DNA of 64,000 nucleotides from Berberis thunbergii (taxonomy: Eukaryota; Streptophyta; Magnoliopsida; Ranunculales; Berberidaceae): positions 62,001-126,000 of the forward strand of contig QNQO01006944.1 in the NCBI GenBank assembly GCA_003290165.1, written 5' to 3'. The notes under the pieces are model-generated. The model was not told where the DNA came from. It saw only the letters and a program-made list of their open reading frames with translations, and did no database searches. Both the position numbers and the translations under genes were made by a program. Of this stretch, positions 11,040 through 25,456 are shown piece after piece (the stretch's first letter is position 1; the number at the start of each line of letters is the position of its first letter).

Positions 11040-11886
11040 TGGCTGGCGGTGAAGTCTCTACTGGTGAAACTCGAAAGACGATTTCACCTTATGACATCAC
11101 TCCCTTTATAATCCCGGACTTTCAATTACTCAGGTTCAATTGAAAGGGGACAATTATGATGAATGGGCTCGTTCGTTTCGAACGGCCTTAAGGGCTCAGA
11201 AGAAATTCGGGTTCATTGACTGAACTATCACACAACCTGGCGAGCAGTCACAAGACCTCGAAGACTGGTGGGCTATCAACTCGCTTTTGGTGTCCTGGAT
11301 CCGAAATACCATCGAACCTACACTACGCTCCACTATCTCTCATGTGGAAATAGCGCAGGATCTCTGGAATGATATCAAGGATCGGTTCTCCATTACTAAC
11401 GGACCACGGATTCAACAACTGAAATCAGATCTTGCAGATTGCAAACAGAAGGGGTTGACCATAATGGATTACTATGGGCGACTCAAGCAACTGTGGGATG
11501 AACTAGGTAATTTCGAACAATTACCGACGTGCAAGTGCAGGAAGTGTACATGCAATCTCGCTTCGATTCTGGAGAAAAAACGGGAGGAAGAAAAAGTACA
11601 TTTGTTTCTTATGGGTTTGGATGACAATTTGTATGGAACTGTGAGATCCAATATATTGCCTCAAGATCCGTTGCCAGACATGAACAAGGTATACTCAATT
11701 CTCATTCAAGAGGAGCGAGTAAAGAAAATCGCTCGCGGCAAGGAAGAACGCGGGGAAATTATGGCACTTTCCACACGAACCCGTCTTAACGAAAAGGATA
11801 AATCTAGTGCGGTGTGTTCCCACTGTAAAAGGACGGGGCATGAATCTAACAATTGTTTTGCCTTGCACGGATATCCGGAATGGTGA
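11040..11886 (+). pseudogene. Copia B gag
   Basis: The ATG at 11040 opens MAGGEVSTGETRKTISPYD. A frame change near 11100 and stops near 11140 and 11220 interrupt the N-terminal part. The conserved gag core then runs openly from 11287, including DLWNDIKDRFSITNGPRIQQ and MDYYGRLKQLWDELGNFEQL. A zinc knuckle, CSHCKRTGHESNNC, lies at about 11815-11856 and is followed by FALHGYPEW and a TGA. It is a capsid protein gene with N-terminal lesions. Confidence 0.85.
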
Positions 11887-12024
11887 GGTGACCGACCCCG
11901 AAGCGATGGGAAAAGTGATGGTGTTGGTCGCGGTAGAGGGCAGTCAAGTCTTCGAGGCCGTGGTCGAGGAACCAAGGGTACGCATCGTGCCAACGTTGCT
12001 CAAACAGGTTCTGCTGGGGCAGGA

Positions 12025-13228
12025 GTGACCGAGACAGATACATCTCCACTGCCTGGGCTGAATACCGATCAGTGGCAGACACTTCTCCAAATGCTGGGCG
12101 GGTCAAAATCTGCAACGACCGATAAGATGACTGGTAAGCCTTGGATTATTGACACAGGAGCCTCGAACCACATAACTGGCACGATCGGGGATCTCCGTGA
12201 CTTAAAGGCGATTGCTCAATGTCTCGTGGGATTGCCAGATGGGAGTAGCGCTATCGCTACTAAAGAGGGGACGGTCACCCTTGAAAGAAATTTATGTTTG
12301 AAAAATGTTCTTTATGTGCCAGGGCTAACTTGCAATTTAATTTCTGTGTCGCAATTAACTTATCACTATAACTGTTTTGTCCAATTCACTAATGATCTGT
12401 GTGTTATACAGGACCGCACTTCGAGGATGCTGATTGGTGCGGGGTGAACGAAGGGATAGACTCTATTTCTTCCGGGGGCTGCCACAGGTTCACGCAATAA
12501 AGGCCAATAATGTGGTGTCTCTTGATCTATGGCACCAGCGACTGGGTCATCCATCTCTACAAGTAACAAAGTTAGTCCCCGGAGTAAGTTTTAGTGAAAC
12601 GAAAAATCGCTTGAATAAAAATTGTGATGTCTGTCAGAGGGCAAAGCAAAGTAAAAATAAGTTTCCTGTTAGTGAACATAAAGCTACGACCATTTTTGAA
12701 CTTATTCACACTGATCTATGGGGACCTTATCGAACAACTTCTTCTTGTGGTGCTTCTTATTTTTTTACCATTGTTGATGATTTTTCCCGTGCTGTATGGA
12801 TTTACTTACTTGTTGATAAGAAAGAGGTCTCTCATACTCTTCAAATGTTTTTTTCAATGGTTAAGAGACAATTTGATAAAGATGTCAAAATCTTGCGGAG
12901 TGATAACGGCACTGAATTCACTTGTCTGCGACAATATTTTATTGATCACGGGATTGTTTTTCAAACATCTTGTGTGGGAACACCTCATCAAAATGGGCGG
13001 GTTGAACGGAAACACCAACATATTTTGAATGTAGCTCGAACGCTGCATTTTCAGGGCTCTCTTCCTATTGAGTTTTGGGGAGAATGTGTGTTGACGGCTG
13101 GATACTTGATAAATAGGACTCCCTCCTTGGTCTTGAATGGGAAAACACTCTATAGTGTTATATATGGCAGCACACCCACTTATGATCACTTGCGCATTTT
13201 GGGGTCCTTGTGTTATGCGCATGTATAG
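12025..13228 (+). pseudogene. Copia B protease and integrase
   Basis: The aspartic protease site reads WIIDTGASNHITG at about 12142-12180. The frame breaks near 12446 and integrase continues in another frame. The pre-integrase zinc site has LWHQRLGHPS near 12528 and CDVCQRAK near 12626. The catalytic triad is visible: D in IHTDLWGPY (about 12711), D in RSDNGTEF (about 12901) and E in GRVERKHQ (about 13006). The frame stops after ILGSLCYAHV at 13228, and linker sequence with frame changes continues to 13729. Confidence 0.88.
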
Positions 13229-13846
13229 ACGGGAGATAAGTTTGCCAGTAGAAGTCGAAGGTGCGTCTTTGTTGGGTACACTTATGGAAAAAAGGGATGG
13301 CGTTTGTATGACTTGGAGAAACGAGACTTCTTTGTTTCTCGTCATGTTGTATTCTCGGAAGGAGTTTTTCCCTTTGCAGATCATTTTAATTTAGACCACG
13401 ATGGTCTGCCTAATATTGAGGCGGTTCATGAGGACTTTGAGGAGACATCTACGGTTGTTTTGAGGGGGGGTGCTGAGGAGTTTGTACAACCAGATGGGGA
13501 TGCTGGACAGCCGACATGTGCTGAGGAGTTTGTTCAGCCAAATAGGGTTGTTGGGCAGTCGGCGTGTGCCGAGGATGGGGCAAATGCTGGTGCCGAGGTG
13601 ATTGTACAGCCGGATGAGGCTGCTGGGGCAGCCGGTTTGTGCGAACCAGGAGGACAACCCGGACGCAAGTCAGGAAGATGTGTTGGGCAGGGGTCAACGC
13701 AGAAGGCAAGCCTCGGTACGACTCCGTGATTATGTTACTCATACCATTCGGAAAATGAGTCCATCCGTACCCGCTTCACCCGTACCACGGCATTCCTCAG
13801 GTACACCCTATCCTATAGCACCTTATGTGAATTGTGATAATTTTCT

Positions 13847-15417
13847 ATGCGACATAGACATTTTCTTGCAGCCTTGACAGCAAATCGAGAGCCTATGTGT
13901 TATTCTGAGGCCGCGAAAGACAGCCGCTGGAGGGATGTCATGCGACGAGAAATTGAGGCTCTTGAGGTTAATGAAACCTGGGTTGTAGCCGACTTGCCAC
14001 CAGGAAAGAAAGCTCTAGGATGCAAGTGGGTATACAAGATCAAGTATAACTCTAATGGGACCATTGAACGATTGAAGGCTCGGCTGGTTATTCTTGGCAA
14101 TCATCAAATTGAAGGCGTTGATTATACAGAGACTTTTGCTCCAGTAGGTAAGATGGTTACAGTACGGGTCTTTCTTGCTGTTGCGGCTGCCAAGAATTGG
14201 GAAGTCCATCAGATGGATGTTCATAATGCTTTTCTACATGGTGACCTTAAGGAGGAGGTATACATGAAATTACCACCTGGTTTTCAGGTGGGGACTTCTG
14301 GAAAGGTGTGCAAGCTTAAGAAATCATTATATGGGCTGAAGCAGGCACCCCGATGCTGGTTTGCTAAACTGTCGACTGCTTTGAAGAATTATGGTTTTCG
14401 GCAATCTTATTCAGATTATTCTTTGTTTACTCTACAAAGAGGTGCGGTTCAGCTCAGTGTTCTTGTCTATGTCGACGACCTTATCATCTCTGGGCGTAAT
14501 TCTGGGGATATACAGAAATTCAAGGGTTACCTCAGTGTTTGTTTCCATATGAAAGATCTGGGTCCTTTAAAGTATTTCTTGGGGGTTGAAGTGGCACGCG
14601 GACCGGATGGGTTTGTGCTTTGTCAACGCAAATACGGGCTAGATATCATCTCTGAGGCCGGATTGCTAAGGGAAAGGCCTGCGGCGGTGCCATTGGAACA
14701 GAATCATCGACTCGCCTTGTCCAAGAGTCCAGAGCTCGCTGACCCGGAACCTTACCGTCGCTTGGTGGGACGGCTAATTTATTTGTGTTTCACTCGACCC
14801 GAATTATCTTATAGTGTTCATGTTTTATCTCAATTTATGCAACATCCTCGGGCGGACCAATGGGAAGCCGCTTTGCGCGTGGTTCGGTACTTAAAGGTAA
14901 TCCGGGTCAAGGTATACATTTGAGTAGTAAGTGTGACATGCAGTTACATGGATGGTGTGACGCTGATTGGGTCGGATGCCCTTTGACTCGGCGGTCCCTC
15001 ACTGGTTGGTTGGTGTTCCTTGGGAACTCGATGGTATCTTGGAAGACAAAGAAGCAACATACTGTATCCCGCTCCTCCGCAGAGGCGGAATATAGGTTTA
15101 TGGCTATGACTACATGTGAGTTGAAATGGCTTAAAGCTATTTTAGCTAGCCTCGGGATGCCTCACACACGTCCTATGTCTCTTCATTGTGATAGTCAGGC
15201 GGCTCTCCATATATCTCAAAATCCCGTTTTTCATGAACGGACAAAACATATTGAGGTCAATTGTCACTTTGTCCGTGATGACATTGTTGCTAGACGTATC
15301 AATCCCACATTGTCCCATCCAATGAGCAACTCGCTGACATTTTCACAAAAGCATTGGGCAAACGTCAATATGAGTATCTACTTCGCAAGTTGGGCATACG
15401 GAATCTCCATGCACTAA
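13847..15417 (+). pseudogene. Copia B reverse transcriptase and RNase H
   Basis: Reverse transcriptase starts around EALEVNETWVVADLPPGKK, followed by GCKWVYKIKYNSNGTIERLK. It has HQMDVHNAFLHGDL near 14210 and the catalytic LVYVDDLIISG near 14464-14496. The first frame runs to 14923. RNase H then uses another frame, with WCDADWVGCPLTRRSLTG near 14955, SRSSAEAEYR near 15070 and HERTKHIEV near 15232. A further frame change near 15305 distorts the C-terminus. The catalytic residues are present but the polyprotein is not continuous. Confidence 0.88.
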
Positions 15418-15429
15418 CTTGAGGGGGGG

Positions 15430-15652
15430 TATTGAGAATATATTGCGAATATCCTGATTGATTGGAAATATGTGTATTAGGAAGGTTGCTTATAGAGTCA
15501 ATATTGTATAATAGTTTTAAGGAAATTAGCAGATTATATTGTGAATATTCTCACAATATTCTCTGAATTAGTTTGTATATAACAGGAGATTGTGAATGAG
15601 AAAGACAACACAATACACACAAATCATTTCCTTTGTGTCTAACATTTCATCA
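15430..15652 (+). repeat. Copia B 3' LTR
   Basis: This is 223 bp, about 98% identical to 10137-10360. It follows the polypurine tract at about 15418-15429. Confidence 0.92.
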
Positions 15653-15839
15653 GTACCACATCAAATTGTTTCAGTTGTTATAAGCTCAACATTCATTCTC
15701 CCACTCTCGCAGTAGTTCTTCAAGCTGATCCCCAACGCATTCTTCCTCCCTATTTGATTCAATATGTTCCAATCTGAAACTGCCAAACCAATGAAGACAT
15801 TTAGGATCAGAATAGAAAGAACAATGGAGTTCTTCCCAT

Positions 15840-17845
15840 TTTTTTGTCTTTTGCTTAACACAAGAAATGGAGAGATGTTATGTATTTTTCAGACATGAAG
15901 CACATGGGGTTGCGAGGTTATTTGATATTGAAATGAAGGTCAGAATTCTGTATATCAGTTTGTTTTAGGTAATTTGGATAATGTACTCTAATGAGTTTGG
16001 ATTAGCAACTTAATGGAGGATTCAGATTCGATCTGAAGGCTTGACAATACAATGGATGTATAGCGATATGAGGCAGAATTAGACATTTCTAAATGCAGCT
16101 AGGCTCCCCTAAAGCCATGTAGGTGTCTAAGATCTGTACTGTAATATGACCATATTATTTTTCTCCTATTTTCACAAGTATATGGACAGAGAGGTCTGAC
16201 CATATCCTTGTTTCCTCTCCTTCATCTCTCATTTACATGTGCATTCCTATTTTTCTAATTTCCCTTAGTAAAATTGAATGAAATCAATCAGACAATAGTT
16301 ATCTATTGGATGATTATACGTTGGTACTTTACAATCGGTAAGTGTTGATTTGAAGTTAAAGGTGATTATGATGATTATTTTGGCTTTCTAAACTTAGGAT
16401 GCTGTAATAAGAGTTAGAAGTGTCGAACCACGAGATTAATGTCTTTGCTCCTTTGCAGTGAAATGGCCAGAAACTCTCTTTTAAAATGAGTTGATTTATC
16501 TGGTTTCTGGTTTCAGTATTGCATTGAAATAAGGGTGGAACTTGGAAGTTTTTAAATTGCTTATGGTGACTTCAATGTTCTCCTTGTAAGATATTAGAGG
16601 TTGTTTAGGCATTGCATTTTATGGCATATTCACATGAAGAATTCTGATCTTCATAGAGATCATCCTCTATTGCATTAGCATATAAACATTTGACAAGTGA
16701 ACAACCAGAGTAAAGATTGGAGAGAGAAACAAAAAATGAAGTTTTTCTGGATCATCAAAATGTCAATGAGAAAATTTGCTGATAACGCGGATGAGGTTGT
16801 CATCTTCAAAATTATTATTCAAACCAGTAGTGGAGCGCATGATGATGTTTTCTTCTCTGTTTGGCTGCCTTAAAGAATCGAAAGTGGCCCAAATGTTTGT
16901 TTGACAATGTCCATTCCTGTTGTGTTCAGTATAACCATCCATTCTTTAATGTGTGGCCCATCCCCTAATCCGGATTCTTCAATTACCATCTGCAAATTTC
17001 ATAAAAGAATGAAAAATGGAAATGAAGGGCAGTATCACAGAGACACCAAGGACAAGGACTTGTGTCATTTGGCAAAGCCTCCATTCCCAATGGATGACAA
17101 CCGGCAATTCGATCACTCTCAATAAAACAATCAGATATCACTCTCAAGGCTATTTTTGTTCTTCCATTGAGCATCCAAGTTTAGATCAAGAATTTTTCCA
17201 ATTTTGAGTTTTAAAAAAACATATCCAAGTTTAGATCGAGAACCTTTCTAATATTTATCAAGGTCATAAAGTGAAGACCTTCGGGGGAAAGTTAAGAGGC
17301 AGGGCAGTAAGACGAGAGAAACCCTGCTAAGGTGAGAAAAAATTGAAGGTCTTACTTCCATTCCTCGATGGGTCAGGAGGAACGGGTCTAGCTTTTGAGG
17401 AGCAATGGCTGGTTAACCCAACCCAAATGTGACATCAGCTCAGGAATTTCAGTACTGGCTTTTGTGTGGTTCCTTAGTGTACTTAACAGGAATGCGGGCA
17501 ATACAGCAAGATTTGGTGGTGAAAGTTGGCAACAAACATGAACAACATACTTCAACACCATCAGAGGAAGATTACAGCAGTGTATCACAAAATTATCATC
17601 GCACAATCAAGTCAATAATGTCAAGTTAATAAACTAAAAGAAGGATGTCAAAGATCACAAAATTTAGAACATAACAAACGAAACTTTGTTCTTGCCTTCA
17701 TTCAAATTTAACTAGCATTAACCTCAATCCCTTGGCAAACAGAAATCTAAATAGCAGCAAGCTACACTAAATATCTTTTCCAAATGAAAGTGCACTATTT
17801 CAAACAAAATTTGCATAACCAACACAGCCCAGCATACTCAGACAC
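15840..17845. other. Intergenic DNA and RPL23 3' flank
   Basis: No supportable gene here. The sequence is AT-rich. The part from about 17640 to 17845 is probably RPL23 3' untranslated region on the minus strand. Several short open frames around 16900-17630 have no recognisable domain. Confidence 0.5.
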
Positions 17846-20142
<2,297 letters not shown>

Positions 20143-20189
20143 TTTTGTGCAGTTTGTGCAGCAGAAGAGGAGGCGGGGGGGTAGTGAGA

Positions 20190-20274
20190 TTTTTATAGGG
20201 GGTGTTGTGTTGTGTTGTTGTCTCTAGGGTTTTGAGGGATGGAAAAGAGTGAAGATTGGGCTTATGTTTGGGCT
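20190..20274 (-). promoter_or_regulatory. RPL23 promoter: TATA box, telo-box and two site II motifs
   Basis: Reading toward the gene on the minus strand: two site II cores (plus-strand TGGGCT at 20257-20262 and 20269-20274), then a telo-box AAACCCTA (20232-20225), then TATAAAAA (about 20198-20191), about 50 bp before the ATG. A second AAACCCTA lies in intron 1 near 20085. The site II plus telo-box pair is the known plant module for co-ordinated translation genes in dividing cells. Function is inferred from motif order. Confidence 0.75.
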
Positions 20275-20599
20275 TCCGGTTTAGGCTTTGTCCACCAATT
20301 TTTACTGACCTACTACTATACAAGCGCCCGTAAGATTTTGGATTAGTTGGGCACATATCATAAAAAGTTTAAATTTAGTAAATTTCTATCCCAAGTTCGA
20401 GTGAACTTTTGGAATGTCTAATGTGTTGTGATCCTGGACTCAACTCGTGAGAGAGCTTTTTCAACAATGACACTCAAAATTGAAAGTTATGTTGAGAAGG
20501 TAGGTCGTAACACAATCGAATGCTAGTAGTAGCTCATTGACAATATCCATGAAGATCAAAGTGAAGCGTGCAATGTAATTCAAGTAACTAAGCCCTTAC

Positions 20600-21054
20600 T
20601 GTTGTATTTAAACTAAAAACTTAAGACTCTAGTTGATTCAATTGAAACATGAAGAATAGAAACATACCCGATCGATCCATAGCGATTTCCTCGTTGATTG
20701 TGATGAGTTTGGATTGTTTGGATCTTCCGATTGATTCAAGCGTTTTCCCTTAGTTCTCTGTTGAGAGGATACAGAAGACAATGCCAAAAAAATTCTCAAT
20801 TACCCATACGCTCAATCGGGGACCCATCCTATTTATAATGCCCATAAGTCGCAACCCTTCAACTTACGGGCTGTGAATTTCCAATTCTGCCCCTCATTGA
20901 ATTGGAAATTACATCCTTATTTACACCATGTTATTTATTAATACCTTATAGTCCAATACTCCTATTAGATCACATATTTAAATGGACTACACTTTAAGAT
21001 AGCAATACACGTTATATTACATATGTGTGCCCACATTATTAGATTTGTCCAACA
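20600..21054 (-). repeat. Copia C 3' LTR
   Basis: This is 455 bp. I count about eight differences from the other copy (roughly 98% identity). Confidence 0.94.
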
Positions 21055-21447
21055 ATCTCCCACTTGGGCCACATATGTTACCGTTAATGTGTATAACCTT
21101 ATGAGCTCAAAACTTGCTATCACAAGTAAAGGTATTTCGAAACAATCTCGTCCATTGACTATACTGATATAGGATTAAAGTGATTTGTGTCACAAGTAGC
21201 GTAACGAAATCCATCAATAGTCACATATACCAATATAATCAAATGACATAGATCAAACATGGATGTAGAGCATGGAAATTAAATGTGATGTGATCCAAAC
21301 ATGTCTATTTCCAACCGGTCCAACTTTAATCTTTAATGAGATCAAACATATAATAAACAGACAATTGACTAAAGACTTTATTTCTGCAGAAAATACTAAA
21401 TTACACCAATGTGTCCAAAAATTCATCATAGAACAACAAAACTCCCA

Positions 21448-23133
21448 CTAAACCATGATATCCTCATGTGACATAACACCCATATGAGAGGTGTGCTCAT
21501 GAAAGACCTTGGGTGGTAATCCCTTAGTAAACGGATCCGCAATCATGGAGTGTGTCCCAATATACTCTATGAAAATCTGTTTATTCTCTACTTTCTCTTT
21601 CACAACCAGGAACTTTATGTCAATATGATTTGACCTAGACGAGCTCCTGTTGTTGTTGGCATATAAAACTGTTGACTTATTGTCACAATATAACTTTAGT
21701 GGTCTTTCTATATCATTCAAAATGCGCAGCCCAGTGACAAAATAACGCAACCATAATCCGTGGTTGGAGGCCTCAAAACACGCCACATATTCTGTTTCCA
21801 TGGTGAAATAAGTTATGAGTGTCTGTTTAGCACTTCTCCAAGAAATAGCTCATCCAGCTAACAGATAAATGTAGCCTGGTGTAGATTTTCTACTATCTTG
21901 GCATCCAGCAAAATCAGAATCAGCATACCCTATGATCTCCAACTGATCTGATCTCTTGTATGTGAGCATGTAATCCTTAGTTCTCTGTAAATATCTCATA
22001 ACCCGTTTAGCTGCTTTCCAGTGACTCATCCCAGGGTTATCCAAATATCTGCCAAGCATTCCAACGATGAATGTTATGTCTGGACATGTACATACTTGAG
22101 CATACATAAGACTCCCAACAACGGATGCATAGGGGATCTTTTGCATTTCTACAACTTCAAGTTTAGTCTTAGGACACTGTTTAAGACTGAATTTGTCTCC
22201 GTTAGATATAGGGGTATCTCCTGGTTTACAATCTTGCATGTCAAACCTTTTAAGCACTTTTTCTATATAGCCCTTTTATGATAATCCAATAATACCCCGA
22301 AAACGATCCTGGTATATCTGAATTCCTAAGACAAAAGAAGCTTCACCAGGATCTTTCATTTCAAATTTCTTTGATAGAAATCTCTTGGTTTCGTGCAACA
22401 TGTCTATATTATTAGTGGCAAGCAATATGTCATCAACATACAAAACCAATAAGATATGCTTACTCCCACTGAACTTATGATACACACAGTTATCAACAAC
22501 ATTTGTCTCAAAACCAAACGAGACAATTACTTGATGAAATTTGTAGTACCATTGACGGGAAGCTTGCTTGAGCCCATAGATGGATTTCTTTTGTCTGCAA
22601 ACCATATTCTTTGGGTCTCCAGACACAAAGTTTTCTGGTTGCACCATATAAATTGTTTCATCAATGTCGCCATTGAGAAACGTTGTTTTAACATCCATCT
22701 GATGCAACTCAAAGTCAAAATGTGCAACAAGAGCCATGATTGTCCTAAATGAGTCTTTCTTTGACACCGGAGAGAAAGTCTCTTTATAGTCGATGCCTTC
22801 CTTTTGAGTGAAGCCTTTAGCTACAAGACGAGCTTTATACCTTACCACATTGCCTTTTGAGTCCTTCTTGGTTTTGAATATCCATTTACAACCAATAGGC
22901 TTTGTATTTTCAGGTAATGGGACAAGATCCCAAACTTGATTGTCTTGCATAGACTTGTACTCCTCATTCATAGCATCTATCCACTTTTGAGAGTTAGAAT
23001 CCTGCATGGCTTGATGGAAGTTGATTGGATCATTTTCCACCAATCCATCATTTTCCTCATGTTCTTCGAGAAATACCATATAATCATCCGGAATAGCGCT
23101 TCTCTTTTCTCTCGTGGATCTCCTTAATGGCAT
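21448..23133 (-). pseudogene. Copia C reverse transcriptase and RNase H
   Basis: The frame 23133-22276 holds the polymerase: AMNEEYKSMQDNQVWDLVPL, then IGCKWIFKTKKDSKGNVVRY, HQMDVKTTFLNGDI and the catalytic LVLYVDDILLATNN (near 22430). A stop at about 22275 is followed in the same region by KVLKRFDMQDCKPGDTPIS (22257-21850). RNase H has IIGYADSDFAGCQDSRKSTP, a stop after YLLAG near 21850, then METEYVACFEASNHGLW to the C-terminal GTHSMIADPFTKGLPPKVFH. The active-site residues remain, but stops break the chain. Confidence 0.9.
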
Positions 23134-23236
23134 TTGATCTTGAGGTTGTTGAGTTTGTTCTTCTGGAATATTTAATTCAATTGGAGTAGAGAGTAGTTCA
23201 ACATTGTCCTGTTGAGGTTCCAGATCTACTTCTTGA

Positions 23237-24660
23237 TCAATGACAGGTATTGAAACATGTACACAGTAGTAGGAGTCGAAATTGATTCCTCCTCAAAGAC
23301 AATGTCTCATACCTGATTTCTCCCCCCAAACTCGACATCCTCAAAAAATGTTGTTGTCCCCGTTTCAAAAATGGACTTAATAGTGGGATTATAGAACTTG
23401 TAGCCCCTAGATCGCTCAGAGTAGCCAATGAAGTAGCTACTCACTGTTTTGGAGTCCAATTTCTTTTCAATCGGCCGATAAGGCCTTGCTTCAGCTGGAC
23501 ATCCCCAAATGTGAAAATGTTTTAGACTAGGTCTTCTACCTGTCCAAAGTTCATAAGGTGTTTTAGCAGCTGCTTTAGTTGGTACTCTATTAAGGATGTA
23601 AGTTGCAGTCTTTAGTGCTTATCCCCAGAGTGATTCAGGTAAGGTAGGATGACTGATCATACTCCTTACCATGTCCTTAAGAGTTCGATTTCGTCTTTCA
23701 GCTACACCATTCATGCTAGGTGATCCCGGCATGGTGTACTGTGGTCCTGGACGATTCCACATTTCTCTAGGAATTTAGCAAATGGTCCTGGACGTTGTTC
23801 ATTGGAACCGTCATATCTGCCGTAATACTCACCACCACGGTCAGACCTGACACTTTTAATTTGTTTGTTGAGTTGGTTCTCAACCTCAGCTTTGAAAGCT
23901 TTGAACATATCCAGTGACTCAGATTTCTCATGAATGAGATATAGGTGCCCATAGCGTGAGTAATCGTCTATGAATGATATAAAATATTGTTGACCATTCC
24001 AAAAAGCCGAAGGGAATGGTCCACAAATATCTGTGTGGATCAATTCTAAGACGTCTGAAGTTCTGTTTGCACTTAGTCTCTTTTGTTTGGTCTATTTTCC
24101 CTTGATGCACTCAATACAGACATCAAAGTCTGAAAAATCAAGAGAATCTATTATGCCATCTGACACAAGTCTCTCCATTCTCGTTTTCGAGATATGTCCT
24201 AAACGTTTGTGCCATAGTTTTGATGAATTTCCTTCATTTAGCTTACGCTTAGTACCACGTGATTCCACATGCAAAGTTACATTATATGAGGCAATAGTAT
24301 CAAGAAGATATAGGTTATCAAATGTGCTTAATGAATCAGTACCAATAATATTGGAATTTAATGAAAGACTAAATTGATTATTTCCAAATGAACAACAATA
24401 TCCAAATTTGTCCAACAAGGAAATATAAATCAAATTTCGTCTAAATGACGGTACTACAAAAATGTCTTTCAGTTCCAAATAACAACCAGTCCCTAAGAGT
24501 AACCTAAAGTTTCCTATTGATTCCACTTCTACCTATTTTCCATCGCCCACGAAGATGTTTCTTTCAGCATCACTTGGCTTTCGGTAGCTCAGACAACCCT
24601 GCATAGAAACACTTATGTGAGTAGTAGCACCGGAATCTAACCACCAAGTGTTTCTAGGTA
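23237..24660 (-). pseudogene. Copia C protease and integrase
   Basis: The protease site WWLDSGATTHISVSM lies near 24610-24650, with a stop near 24535. The pre-integrase zinc region has LWHKRLGHISKTRMERLVSD near 24200 and CIECIKGK before a stop near 24090. Integrase shows IHTDICGPFPSAFWNGQQYF near 24030, FIDDYSRYGHLY and VRSDRGGEYYGRYD near 23830. The frame then breaks near 23710, and the integrase C-terminal part down to about 23240 is in several frames with stops. Confidence 0.85.
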
Positions 24661-24747
24661 TTGAAGCTAAATTAACCTCAGAACAGACCAAAGCAAGAAA
24701 CATACCCTTTTTAGCACGCCAAGCGTGATACTTGGTACATTCCTTAT

Positions 24748-25456
24748 TTACATGTTCAGGTTTTTTACAAAAGAAACAACCCTCATTGCCTTTTGTTTCT
24801 TTTGTGCTGGACCCTTAGTAGCTTCATTATCCTTCTTTCGTTTTGTGCCCTTATCTTTAGAGGTGCTTGCAAAATGAGCACTTTCCGTTCTGTCTTGCTT
24901 CAACCTGTCTTCCTCTTGCACACAGTAGGAAATGAGCTCATGAAGAGTCCATTTCTCCTTTTGACAGTTGTAACTGACCTTAAACTGACTGTACTGTGGA
25001 GGAAGTGATATCAAAACTAGATGCACGAGTAAGTCCTCAGACAACTCAAGCTTCAGTGCTTTAAGTTTTGAAGCAAGATGAGACATCTCCATGATGTACT
25101 CTCTAATGTTCCCTTTTGCCTTTATACTTTAATGAAATCAAGCTAGCTAAAAGCGTGCTTGTTTCAGCCTTATCGTTTTTAGCAAAATGTTTTTCAAGTT
25201 CAGTAAGGAACTCACTGGCATTGGTCACCCCTGCGGATATTGCACCCCTAAAGGCTTCTGGAATACCTCGCTTGATGAGCATGAGACTCATGCGATTGGA
25301 ACGTTCCCACTTCTCGAAGTATTTCCTGGCATCAGGAGTACTTGCATCTGTAAGAGGAGCGGATTGCTCAATCCTTAAGGCAAGGTCCAGATCCATACAT
25401 CCAAGAACGATTAACACGTTCTCTTTCCAGTCCTTGAAGTTTGTCCCATTAAGCAT
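24748..25456 (-). pseudogene. Copia C gag
   Basis: The frame from the ATG at 25456 reads MLNGTNFKDWKENVLIVLGC and contains RSNRMSLMLIKRGIPEAFRG, typical Copia gag. It breaks near 25100 and continues from 25092 as MEMSHLASKLKALKLELSED, ending with the basic stretch KGTKRKKDNEATKGPAQKKQ. A zinc knuckle follows (C-F-F-C-K-K type around 24770 on the minus strand) but is hard to read in a single frame. Confidence 0.8.

Larger units (their letters stand above)
10137..15652 (+). mobile_element. Copia B: near full-length Ty1/Copia element (5.5 kb)
   Basis: LTRs lie at 10137-10360 and 15430-15652. The flanking duplication is GTGCC at 10132-10136 and GTACC at 15653-15657, one mismatch. A primer site TGGTATCAGAGC follows the left LTR, and the tract TTGAGGGGGGG precedes the right LTR. 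The domain order gag, protease, integrase, reverse transcriptase, RNase H is Copia type. Stops and frameshifts break the polyprotein in several places. It interrupts exon 1 of the acid phosphatase gene, in the opposite orientation. Confidence 0.94.
6379..15839 (-). pseudogene. Plant acid phosphatase (HAD class IIIB, VSP-like), split by two Copia insertions
   Basis: The family consists of secreted or vacuolar acid phosphatases and vegetative storage proteins. On the minus strand, exon 1 starts at 15839-15653 with a hydrophobic signal-like segment (KNSIVLSILILNVFIGLAVS). It resumes at 10136-9929 with PEECVDYTGKYMTSTQYKVD and the catalytic HAD motif FDIDDTLLS. Exon 2 (9842-9633) carries APALKKTLRFFNVLKSRGLK, IFLISSRGGHL and VKVGYNGWTGL. 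Exon 3 (about 6566-6379) carries EGYHIWRIVGDQWSSLNDLP, then SAKRTYKLPNSLYHVA and a stop. Copia B lies inside exon 1 and Copia A at the exon 3 acceptor. Further lesions: the start ATG at 15839 is one base out of frame with the signal peptide, there is a frameshift before FDVV and another at the exon 1 end, a TAG near the exon 2 start, and a TGA in exon 3. It cannot make the enzyme. Confidence 0.88.

Noticed and set aside
12854..13384. A 176-residue open frame on the minus strand
   Set aside because: It is the antisense shadow of Copia B integrase.
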